Source: Treponema sp. UBA3819
Lineage (GTDB): Bacteria > Spirochaetota > Spirochaetia > Treponematales > Treponemataceae
DNA: 9,237 bases
Direction: 5' to 3'
Assembly (NCBI GenBank): GCA_002369025.1
Contig: DFDV01000093.1
Location: 1 to 9,237, forward strand
Made by a program: the position numbers and the translations under genes. Under the pieces are notes generated by a model. The model was not told the origin of the DNA. It ran no database searches and saw nothing but the letters and a program-made list of their open reading frames with translations. Shown here one piece after another: positions 1 through 5,818 of this stretch; within the stretch, counting starts at the first letter, position 1; every line of letters begins with the position of its first letter.

Positions 1-65
1 TTTTTTCCGGGAGTATTGTCTGCGTCAATCAGTACGGCGATATTTTTGTGTTCAGTCTCATCCAT
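1..65 (-). CDS. NYN-domain protein, N-terminal 21 codons only (runs off the left edge)
   Basis: Reading the minus strand from an ATG at 65 gives MDETEHKNIAVLIDADNTPG and then lysine before the window ends. The segment IAVLIDADN is the first beta strand and first conserved aspartates of NYN/LabA-like (DUF88) proteins, a PIN-like nuclease fold in which these Asp residues bind metal. The family is thought to cleave RNA; many bacterial members also carry a C-terminal LOTUS/OST-HTH domain, which cannot be checked here. The start is supported because the conserved strand begins eight residues in, as is usual for the family. There is no Shine-Dalgarno sequence; a -10 box sits 6 nt upstream, so the mRNA is predicted to be leaderless. 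The family call rests on a short stretch but a very characteristic one. Confidence 0.75.
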   Translation of the reverse strand, partial: MDETEHKNIAVLIDADNTPGK

Positions 66-71
66 AGGCTA

Positions 72-101
72 AGTATAGCAAAAAAGTCCGCCGCAGGGCA
101 A
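72..101 (-). promoter_or_regulatory. Promoter of the NYN gene, predicted leaderless
   Basis: On the minus strand TTGCCC (101 to 96), an 18-bp spacer and TATACT (77 to 72) form a sigma-70-type promoter. Only 6 nt (TAGCCT) separate the -10 box from the ATG at 65, so the expected start of transcription falls on the A of the start codon. The -35 box lies in the loop of the terminator of the upstream gene. The -10 match is strong and the -35 match is 4 of 6. Start-site mapping would settle it. Confidence 0.6.
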
Positions 102-118
102 TTGCACGACGGACTTTT
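80..118 (-). terminator. Intrinsic terminator of the large lipoprotein gene
   Basis: Arms 82-93 and 107-118 pair over 12 positions with one mismatch (91 against 109), around a 13-nt loop. On the minus strand the stem is followed by a T run (85 to 80). It lies 30 nt past the lipoprotein stop codon. The stem base is A/T-rich on both sides, so it could also stop transcription arriving on the plus strand. Confidence 0.88.
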
Positions 119-147
119 GCAGAAAAATGAGTCTGTGAAAAGACTGC

Positions 148-2469
148 CTACTCTAGCGTGATGCTGTTGATACTGCCACCGCCAGAAGAAATGCCTTCAG
201 GACGGCAATACAAAATGTAGACCGTGCCGGTAATGTCCAGTGTGTAGTCTTTTGCACCGACTGTCGTATCTTCCATATTTGCGACATCTTCTGAAATTGC
301 CACCGCCTTTTCAGAAAGGAGCACAGCACCATCGGCATCAGTGACAATAAATGTTCCATGATTTTGTGTTTGCGATGTTTTTGCAGTGGTGAAGGCATTG
401 AATGTGAGTTTCTTGCTTGATGTACAGGGCACTTTGACGTAAGAGTTCACCGAAGAAAGCGTCACACTCGCGCCAACAGCGGGGATTGCCACACCAGCAG
501 ATTTTCTGGTCGTTTCATTAAAGGCATCCAGTGAGCCACCGTTGAAATTCACATACTTTACTCCAGTGTTCGCTTCTCCAGGAACTTTCAGGCGCATAGA
601 CGTACCGCTTTTTCCGTATATTTCTACGTTATTGACCGTCGCCTTTCCCACAAGAACATAATAATCCTGATAGGTAGAAACGCCTCCTACATCCTTCATC
701 TGTTTTGTAAGCGTTGCGCCAGAGGCAACCGTAAAGTCTCCAATCACTTTTTCGGCAAAATTGACTGATGTAGCGTCCTGATCAGGAAGGTCAGCAGCAT
801 TGTCGATTGCCGTAAAGACCGTCTCTTCGCCAGTGTAATCCATTGTGCCAAAGATTGCATCCTGATGAGTGGCAAAGGTGTAGACAAACTCTGGAACAAC
901 GTGCTCTTCAAGGCTTTGCAGCGTCTTTGGTGTTTCCAAATCATAGGTAAATCCGTCTGTTTCCGCAGCCGTTGCCGTAAGCGCGACCACCGTGTAGTCT
1001 TTGTTGTGTCCTTTTTCGGGGAATTTTGCGCGGGCATACAGCGTCTTGGGCAGTGTGTATCCGTTGATTGTTGCTGTATCCGTGCTGAAGGCAATGGCAT
1101 GGGGCAGATATTTCGCAATCGCTTCGGAAAGAGTACAGGTTTCTGCAACGGTTCCAGAAGCAGTTGCATTGAGGAAAACTGCTACCGTCTGATTGAGAAG
1201 CGTTTTTTCAGAATCATAGTCATTTTTCTTCAGACGAATGGTTAGCGCAGGATTCGTAATGGCAGCCGCCGCCGTTCCCGTTATATTCTGAACAAGGCGA
1301 ATCACATCGCTGTCGGCACCCCTGTTGGTGTAAACCGTCAGTTGATTTTTATAAACTGCTTCTGTTATATCTCCCTTCACCTCGCCTTTTCCAGTTGCCT
1401 GAAGCTGTATGCGTTTTTCACCAGAGGGATATACCCGTTTTTGCGCCTGATAGAACATGTTAGTGAGATACTCACAAAGTGCGAATGTATTAAACGAATA
1501 AGTTTCATCCCCTGACTTCTGCTCAGGATACTCGCAATAGGTACTCTTTACCACATCTCCGATTTTTACATAATACAGGCGGTTAAAGCAGGATTTGATT
1601 CGCTCCTTAAAACTTTCATCGGTAAGCGTTGAATCCAGTTTGATGGTCAAGCCTGTTACATCATCCATTGAAGTTGCGTCCTCGGGGATTTTTGCGTATT
1701 TGAATGTATATTGCAGAGACTGCTTTTTATACAAGTCGGCTGCATTCAGATTTTCGGGGAAAGATATCACCACAAAAGAATTCGGCTCATAGGATGCGCG
1801 GAAAGTCGCGTATGCGTCAGAATCCACCGTGTATGTTTTGCGGACAAAGGGAAGACTTTCAGTCTTTTGAGCCTCGCTCACCCCCAGTGCTTTTTCCATC
1901 CACTGGATTGCAGGCAGGTCTTTTACCTCACTACCGACACCAGTAAGCGCGGCATACATTTTGCTGGATTCCCAATTCATCTGGAATTCAGCGATTTTAA
2001 CCTTATCCTTATTGTAAAAATAAATGGAATCCCCTAGCGATATAACACCTGTTGTATTCTGAACAGGCAGTCTGCTTGCCTTGTCTGAGTCCGCAGAGAT
2101 TTTTCCCGCGTTGAGCGAATCCTCCGACACAAGCGAAAGGTATTCCGTCACGCCGATTTGGGCGAGCATCTGCTTTACGTTGACCCATTCCTTGTATTTG
2201 TCAATCAGGTTTTTCTGGGCAGCAGACAGTTCAACTGTTGCCGCACGGGCAGAACGGACCATGCTTTGGCTCTGACTGGTGTTGTAGGTATTGGTAAGCA
2301 CAACGTAGGTTTCACCGTCCAGTTCAAAACTGTCGCCGCTGGAAATTTTCATCACGTCATCCGTTGGCGCAGGGGCTGGACTGTCATCATCATTATTACT
2401 ACAGGCGGAAAATGCACAGAGCAAGACCATTGCCGTCAGCAGGCAAAAAGACTTCATCGCTTTCTTCAT
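148..2469 (-). CDS. Large exported lipoprotein of unknown function, candidate phase-variable surface protein
   Basis: A 773-residue protein I do not recognise by name. Residues 1-23 are a lipoprotein signal peptide: basic start (MKKAMK), hydrophobic core, then lipobox FSAC with Cys23 as the predicted lipidated residue. An acidic, Pro/Ala-rich linker follows (SNNDDDSPAPAPTDD). The rest is rich in Thr, Ser, Ala and Val and looks mainly beta-strand, with no transmembrane segment after the signal. The last 138 residues or so (about 636-773, from GVKYVNFNGG) resemble a beta-sandwich module of the type attached to carbohydrate-active or surface proteins; this is a visual impression only. I chose the ATG at 2469 because AAGGAG (2484-2479) lies 9 nt upstream; the longer GTG frame at 2487 would contain that ribosome site within its own codons. 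The gene has its own promoter with a G9 tract and ends at a strong terminator, so it is probably monocistronic. Likely location is the periplasm or the outer membrane surface. Confidence 0.85.
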   Translation of the reverse strand: MKKAMKSFCLLTAMVLLCAFSACSNNDDDSPAPAPTDDVMKISSGDSFELDGETYVVLTNTYNTSQSQSMVRSARAATVELSAAQKNLIDKYKEWVNVKQMLAQIGVTEYLSLVSEDSLNAGKISADSDKASRLPVQNTTGVISLGDSIYFYNKDKVKIAEFQMNWESSKMYAALTGVGSEVKDLPAIQWMEKALGVSEAQKTESLPFVRKTYTVDSDAYATFRASYEPNSFVVISFPENLNAADLYKKQSLQYTFKYAKIPEDATSMDDVTGLTIKLDSTLTDESFKERIKSCFNRLYYVKIGDVVKSTYCEYPEQKSGDETYSFNTFALCEYLTNMFYQAQKRVYPSGEKRIQLQATGKGEVKGDITEAVYKNQLTVYTNRGADSDVIRLVQNITGTAAAAITNPALTIRLKKNDYDSEKTLLNQTVAVFLNATASGTVAETCTLSEAIAKYLPHAIAFSTDTATINGYTLPKTLYARAKFPEKGHNKDYTVVALTATAAETDGFTYDLETPKTLQSLEEHVVPEFVYTFATHQDAIFGTMDYTGEETVFTAIDNAADLPDQDATSVNFAEKVIGDFTVASGATLTKQMKDVGGVSTYQDYYVLVGKATVNNVEIYGKSGTSMRLKVPGEANTGVKYVNFNGGSLDAFNETTRKSAGVAIPAVGASVTLSSVNSYVKVPCTSSKKLTFNAFTTAKTSQTQNHGTFIVTDADGAVLLSEKAVAISEDVANMEDTTVGAKDYTLDITGTVYILYCRPEGISSGGGSINSITLE

Positions 2470-2505
2470 AGTTGTAAACTCCTTCACAAGAAAAATATAC
2501 TATAC

Positions 2506-2536
2506 ATTTTACCCCCCCCCTACTTTATTTTGTCAA
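2506..2536 (-). promoter_or_regulatory. Promoter of the large lipoprotein gene with a poly-G spacer
   Basis: The minus strand carries a perfect -35 TTGACA (2536 to 2531) and a -10 TAAAAT (2511 to 2506, 5 of 6). The 19-bp spacer ends in nine consecutive G. Losing two G would bring the spacer to the optimal 17 bp. A second -10 candidate, TATAGT (2504 to 2499), would be 26 bp from TTGACA, too far to use that -35 box. The 5' leader to the ATG at 2469 would be about 30 nt and includes the AAGGAG site. Poly-G tracts in T. pallidum promoters (tpr genes, TP0126) are known to tune expression by their length. Confidence 0.72.
2512..2520. repeat. Homopolymer C9 (G9 on the minus strand)
   Basis: Nine C in a row on the plus strand, the longest G/C homopolymer seen in the window. 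It lies between the -35 and -10 boxes of the lipoprotein promoter and is a candidate slipped-strand contingency locus. It is also 54 bp upstream of the divergent exonuclease -10 box, outside that core promoter. Confidence 0.95.
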
Positions 2537-2573
2537 GTAAAAAAAAGTACTATCGTGAAAACTTTTTTTCCGC

Positions 2574-2579
2574 TATACT
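2574..2579 (+). promoter_or_regulatory. -10 box of the exonuclease gene, predicted leaderless
   Basis: TATACT ends 5 nt (GCCTT) before the ATG at 2585, so the transcript should begin at or next to the start codon. No Shine-Dalgarno sequence fits in this space. No good -35 hexamer is visible at 16-18 bp; the upstream stretch is made of A and T runs, which could act as an UP-type element. Confidence 0.55.
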
Positions 2580-2584
2580 GCCTT

Positions 2585-3355
2585 ATGACCTATCTTTTTT
2601 TTGACATCGAAAACGCAAATTCCTTTGGCGGTTTTGGAAAAATCTGCTCCTTTGGCTACGTGCTCTGCAATGCTGATTTTTCTATAATCGAAACGGACGA
2701 CATTCTGATAAATCCTGACGCACCCTTTGACTGGTATCTTTTTAAGAAAGGGTCAAAATGCCGGCTCACCCACAGCAGGAGTGAATACCAGAAGCAGCCG
2801 AAATTTCCCCAGTATTATTCCAAGATACAGGCCTTGCTTTCCGCAGAGGACAGGCTGGTGCTTGGCTTTGGCTGCAAGAATGATGTGGCGACAATTACCA
2901 CCGAATGTCTGCGCTACAACCTTCCGCAAATCATCTTTTACTGCCAGGACATGCACACCATTCTTGAAAAACACTATGAGATGCAAGGGAGCTTGAGTGC
3001 CTTTGTGGAAAAACTGGGCATTGAAACGGAGGGAATGACTTTTCACGACAGCCGCTCAGACGCATGGTTTACGATGAAGGCCGCAGAAAAACTTGCAAAA
3101 GAGACCGACCTTTCCCTCAGCGATGCCATCAAAATCTACACACCCTATGCAAGCGAATTCGTCTTCCGTGAGCAAATAAAAAAACTCTTTAAAAGATGGC
3201 TTGAGCGCAGCGAGGCAAAAAAAGCGGCGGAAGCTTTAGCAGATGGTGCTGAAAGAAAGTCCCGCCGTATTCCCAAAAAGGTAAAAGTGCCAGAATGGTT
3301 TGACTATAGAAAAGAATTATTGTTCCAGGTGCAACAAAACTCAGCGCACGGATGA
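2585..3355 (+). CDS. DEDDh 3'-5' exonuclease-fold protein (DNA polymerase III epsilon / RNase T superfamily)
   Basis: A 256-residue cytoplasmic protein with the exonuclease motifs of the DEDDh class. Motif I is FFDIEN (Asp7, Glu9), motif II is GFGCKND (Asp100), and motif III is HDSRSDA (His154, Asp159). All five metal or general-base residues are present, so it is probably an active single-strand DNA or RNA exonuclease; the substrate is unknown. The segment ILINPDAPFDW before motif II and the basic tail (about residues 205-240, rich in Lys, Arg and Ala) lie outside the core motifs; the tail could bind nucleic acid. The ATG at 2585 is chosen over the GTG at 2555 because the fold starts right after it (MTYLFFDIEN) and the -10 box lies between the two. 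The gene is divergent from the large lipoprotein and its last 15 bp overlap the end of the convergent small lipoprotein gene. Confidence 0.85.
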   Translation: MTYLFFDIENANSFGGFGKICSFGYVLCNADFSIIETDDILINPDAPFDWYLFKKGSKCRLTHSRSEYQKQPKFPQYYSKIQALLSAEDRLVLGFGCKNDVATITTECLRYNLPQIIFYCQDMHTILEKHYEMQGSLSAFVEKLGIETEGMTFHDSRSDAWFTMKAAEKLAKETDLSLSDAIKIYTPYASEFVFREQIKKLFKRWLERSEAKKAAEALADGAERKSRRIPKKVKVPEWFDYRKELLFQVQQNSAHG

Positions 3356-4090
3356 TGATGTAACCTTAACGGTGGGCATGGCATACACCAAGACAAAATC
3401 ATCCAACTCTTTTTGATACACATGGGTTGAATGATAGGAAACCAGTCCCTCACCCTTCTGGTATTTTTTGGTGCGGTGCAAGGTGAACTCTTTTCCGGGC
3501 AGGACAACCCTTTCTTTTTTGTCTGAAAGTTTGTACAGTCCTGTGCTGAAATATGCAACCTTACCGTCCGGCAGAATGGCATACTGGTCAAAGGTTGTAT
3601 CAGAATAATAGAGCCAGACCGTGTCCAAATACTGCTCGCTACCGTCATCTGCAGGATAAGGCTGACGGTTGTCACCCACAAAAAGTGAGAGCACATGTTT
3701 TGTTCCGCCTGTTTTTTCAAAGAGTTTTGACCCGAACTGTTCTGAAATCAAAAAGGTACGGGGTTCTTCTGCTACAGTCAGTTCAATCTGGCGGTCAGCA
3801 GAAAAGTCTGAGTCGGGAGCGGCTTCTCCGATAAGTTTGTACGTTCCTGCGAGGAAACGCCTTACCCCTCCATCGGGATAGATGGCATACTGCTCAAAGG
3901 ATGCATCCGAAAAGAAAATCAACAGGGTGTCCAAAAGACTTTCGGCAGTTGCATCCGCAAAAGGCAACTTGTCATTTGCAAAAAATACCGCAGACACATA
4001 TTTTTCTGCCTGATAGCGGGAACTCGTGCATCCCATAAGGGCAAGGAAGGTCAGGGCCAGCATAGAAATCAGAAGGAAGCGTTTTTTCAC
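3341..4090 (-). CDS. Small lipoprotein built of two tandem repeats, function unknown
   Basis: A 249-residue protein with a lipoprotein signal: MKKRFLL, hydrophobic core, then lipobox LMGC with Cys21 as the lipidated residue. The mature part is an internal duplication. Unit 1 is about residues 30-125 and unit 2 about 131-230. The clearest match is SLLDTLLIFFSDASFEQYAI against QYLDTVWLYYSDTTFDQYAI, followed by YPDGGVRRFLAGTYKL against LPDGKVAYFSTGLYKL. Each unit alternates short strands and turns, suggesting a small beta-sheet or lipocalin-like fold, but I do not recognise a named family. The start is a GTG with GGAG (4101-4098) 7 nt upstream. It has its own promoter and follows the YolD-like gene after 103 bp. 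It probably acts in the periplasm, anchored to a membrane. Confidence 0.85.
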   Translation of the reverse strand: MKKRFLLISMLALTFLALMGCTSSRYQAEKYVSAVFFANDKLPFADATAESLLDTLLIFFSDASFEQYAIYPDGGVRRFLAGTYKLIGEAAPDSDFSADRQIELTVAEEPRTFLISEQFGSKLFEKTGGTKHVLSLFVGDNRQPYPADDGSEQYLDTVWLYYSDTTFDQYAILPDGKVAYFSTGLYKLSDKKERVVLPGKEFTLHRTKKYQKGEGLVSYHSTHVYQKELDDFVLVYAMPTVKVTSSSVR

Positions 4091-4139
4091 TTTTTTACTC
4101 CATACAAGTCAGCAAGAACACTTGCGTTTTCTTTAAACT

Positions 4140-4168
4140 ACTATAAAGTAAAATACGGATTTATGCAA
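4140..4168 (-). promoter_or_regulatory. Probable promoter of the small two-repeat lipoprotein gene
   Basis: On the minus strand TTGCAT (4168 to 4163), a 17-bp spacer and TATAGT (4145 to 4140) fit a sigma-70 promoter. It would give a leader of about 43 nt containing the GGAG ribosome site and a small inverted repeat, CAAG-tgtt-CTTG (4120-4109). The -10 match is 5 of 6; the -35 match is only 3 of 6. The remaining sequence between the YolD-like stop and this promoter shows nothing else clear. Confidence 0.45.
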
Positions 4169-4193
4169 AGGGTAACATCGGTCTGGAACTGTC

Positions 4194-4373
4194 TTATGAC
4201 TTCCACACTCCGGCTTCCGTCATAAAATCTTTTCCGCCCACCGCCGCAAAGGGAAGAAAAATTTTCGCCCGTTTTTCCAGAGGCATGGATTCTCGGCTGG
4301 AGGCTTGTGGCCATGAAGTTTCGAGGATATCTCCATACCGCTCCAGACATTCTTTTTCTGCTTCATTCATCAT
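4194..4373 (-). CDS. Short YolD-like protein, partner of the Y-family polymerase
   Basis: A 59-residue protein starting MMNEAEKECLERYGDILETS. The core reads RYGDIL, then MPLEKRAKIFLPFAAVGGKDF. This matches the N-terminal half of YolD-like proteins, which typically read YGDII, then M-x-x-x-x-RAAQFSPFAALTGY. YolD-like genes commonly follow uvrX/yqjW-type polymerase genes in Firmicutes and are thought to modulate the polymerase; the exact role is unknown. The ATG overlaps the polymerase stop as ATGA, and GGAGG (4387-4383) lies 9 nt upstream, so translation is coupled. Usual family members are around 100 residues; this one stops soon after the conserved block, so the C-terminal half is missing. 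The other two frames downstream show no obvious continuation. It may be a natural short form or a decayed gene. Confidence 0.72.
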   Translation of the reverse strand: MMNEAEKECLERYGDILETSWPQASSRESMPLEKRAKIFLPFAAVGGKDFMTEAGVWKS

Positions 4374-5749
4374 GCCCGATGTCCTCCAATCTGATTGTTT
4401 CGGTCGCGGGTTGTGGCACCTTCCTGCAAGTCCATAGCCTTTAAAAGAGCATTTTTTCCGTACCGGCGGGAAATGGAAAGGCGGGTTTCCTGCAGGCTGC
4501 TTTCCTTCTGCTCGGAAAAAGGCTCGCCAAACAAGTCCAGTTGCACGTCCTCAGTGTCCTGAAGTCCGCCCGCCGCAATGTTTACGCGACGAATCATCAA
4601 GTCTTTTAGGACGGTGGCTTCATAAATGGCAAGAGCCGCTTCCACAAGGGTGTGGCTGGAGTTTGTCGCCTGACCAAATGACACTGTACCATGGGCAGGC
4701 TTTGGCATGAGGCGGCCAATATAGTCGCGGACAAGTTCACCTGTAAAGTTTTCCAATCCCTCCTTGTCATAGCCGACCATCAACGTAAGGGAAGTTGTCG
4801 CCTGCTTTTTTTGGAACAAATCAAGGGCGAGAGCCTCTGCCATTTCCCGAATGATAATCCGTCCTTTTTCAAAATTATAGGGATGATGAAGCACCTGGCC
4901 TGAGCTCAGGCATTTTTGCTGGCTCCTGTAGGATTTTATGTGCTTCATAGTGCAGGGCTCGTAACCGAATGCGTGGTCAATAAGGATTTCCGCATCAATG
5001 CCAAACTCACGGTATAGAAGACGGTCATTTTTTAGGGCCTGTCGGGCAATGTCTCCCATGGTAAAGATGCGGTATTTTTCCAGCCGGGCGGAAATGCCTT
5101 TTCCAATCCGCCAGAAATCCGTAAGGGGACGATGCGTCCAGAGCTGCCGACGGTACTTCATTTCGTCCAGTTCTGCAATGCGCACACCGTCCTTGTCAGC
5201 GGGAATATGCTTGGCTACAATATCCATGGCAATTTTACACAGATAGAGGTTTGGCGCGATTCCCGCAGTAGCGGTGATGCCCGTTTCCTCCAGAATTGTC
5301 TTGATAACCGTGCGGGTCAATGCATGGGCCGTCTGCTTATATAATAGAAGATAACTTGTAAGGTCAATAAAGACTTCATCAATTGAATAGACATGAATGT
5401 CTTCCTCGCTAAAAAACCGCAGATAAATCTGATAGATACGCTTTGAATATTCCACGTAAAGGGCCATGCGGGGAGGAGCCACAATGTAGTCCAGTTCCTT
5501 TCCGGTGCGTCTTTTGATTTCACGGGCTTTTTTCTCCACCTCAAAAAGACGGCTTCTGCCGGAAAGACCATAAGCCTTTAGCGCAGGGGTAACAGCGAGA
5601 CAAATTGTTTTTGAAGTACGGCTTTTGTCCGCCACAACAAGCCTGGTCGTGAGGGGGTCAAGGTTACGCTCCCTGCATTCCACGCTGGCGTAAAAAGATT
5701 TTAAGTCTATCGCCGCATAAATCCGATTCTGCTTTAACTCTGCATCCAT
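4370..5749 (-). CDS. Y-family translesion DNA polymerase, UvrX/YqjW (UmuC-like) type
   Basis: A 459-residue error-prone polymerase that copies past DNA damage. The palm/finger region has the metal ligands Asp15 (AAIDLKSFYASVE), Asp124 and Glu125 (YSIDEVFID). Tyr20 sits at the steric-gate position. Helix-hairpin-helix-like residues lie around 211-235 (FWRIGKGISARLEKYRIFTM), and the little-finger domain spans about 270-395. QLDLF at 403-407 is a textbook sliding-clamp binding motif. The tail GATTRDRNNQIGGHRA is typical of the UvrX/YqjW branch rather than DinB. The YolD-like partner follows with an ATGA overlap. The start is predicted leaderless: a TATACT box ends 6 nt upstream and no ribosome site is present. 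A 13-bp palindrome lies in the promoter spacer, suggesting repressor control, perhaps damage-inducible. The gene looks intact. The polymerase/YolD pair is best known from Firmicutes, so old horizontal transfer is possible. Confidence 0.93.
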   Translation of the reverse strand: MDAELKQNRIYAAIDLKSFYASVECRERNLDPLTTRLVVADKSRTSKTICLAVTPALKAYGLSGRSRLFEVEKKAREIKRRTGKELDYIVAPPRMALYVEYSKRIYQIYLRFFSEEDIHVYSIDEVFIDLTSYLLLYKQTAHALTRTVIKTILEETGITATAGIAPNLYLCKIAMDIVAKHIPADKDGVRIAELDEMKYRRQLWTHRPLTDFWRIGKGISARLEKYRIFTMGDIARQALKNDRLLYREFGIDAEILIDHAFGYEPCTMKHIKSYRSQQKCLSSGQVLHHPYNFEKGRIIIREMAEALALDLFQKKQATTSLTLMVGYDKEGLENFTGELVRDYIGRLMPKPAHGTVSFGQATNSSHTLVEAALAIYEATVLKDLMIRRVNIAAGGLQDTEDVQLDLFGEPFSEQKESSLQETRLSISRRYGKNALLKAMDLQEGATTRDRNNQIGGHRA

Positions 5750-5755
5750 ACCGGC

Positions 5756-5785
5756 AGTATACTACACATCTGTAACAGATAACAA
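5756..5785 (-). promoter_or_regulatory. Promoter of the Y-family polymerase gene, predicted leaderless
   Basis: On the minus strand TTGTTA (5785 to 5780), an 18-bp spacer and TATACT (5761 to 5756) form the promoter. Six nt (GCCGGT) separate the -10 box from the ATG at 5749, so transcription should start on the start codon. The element spacing is the same as in the NYN gene promoter: 18 bp between boxes and 6 nt to the ATG. Confidence 0.62.
5768..5780. promoter_or_regulatory. Candidate operator: 13-bp perfect palindrome in the polymerase promoter
   Basis: ATCTGTAACAGAT has two perfect 6-bp arms around one base. It fills most of the spacer between the -35 and -10 boxes and touches the -35 box, an ideal place for a repressor. 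It is neither the E. coli LexA box (CTG-N10-CAG) nor the Bacillus one (CGAAC-N4-GTTCG), although the CTGT/ACAG ends recall the former at a shorter spacing. The binding protein is unknown. Confidence 0.5.
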
Positions 5786-5818
5786 TACATAAAAGCAGAA
5801 ATTTTGATTTTTTTTGCC

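Noticed and set aside
865..1245. 126-codon plus-strand frame inside the large lipoprotein gene
   Set aside because: It lies wholly antisense to a well supported gene and has no family features, so it is a shadow frame. The same applies to frames at 744-1169, 3304-3720, 5317-5571, 6746-7336 and similar.
2470..2487. Longer GTG start for the large lipoprotein
   Set aside because: The AAGGAG ribosome site would lie inside its second and third codons, and the signal peptide fits better from the ATG at 2469.
2555..2584. Upstream GTG start for the exonuclease
   Set aside because: The TATACT -10 box lies inside this extension, and the fold begins directly at the ATG at 2585.
3320..3337. TTGTT/AACAA inverted repeat near the convergent gene ends
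   Set aside because: The stem has only five A/T-rich pairs and the T tract is broken on both strands, so it is too weak to call a terminator.
4141..4350. 69-codon minus-strand reading frame beside the polymerase
   Set aside because: It has no ribosome site at its start and no family resemblance. It is a shadow of the YolD-like gene, which is in another frame and has GGAGG and the ATGA overlap.
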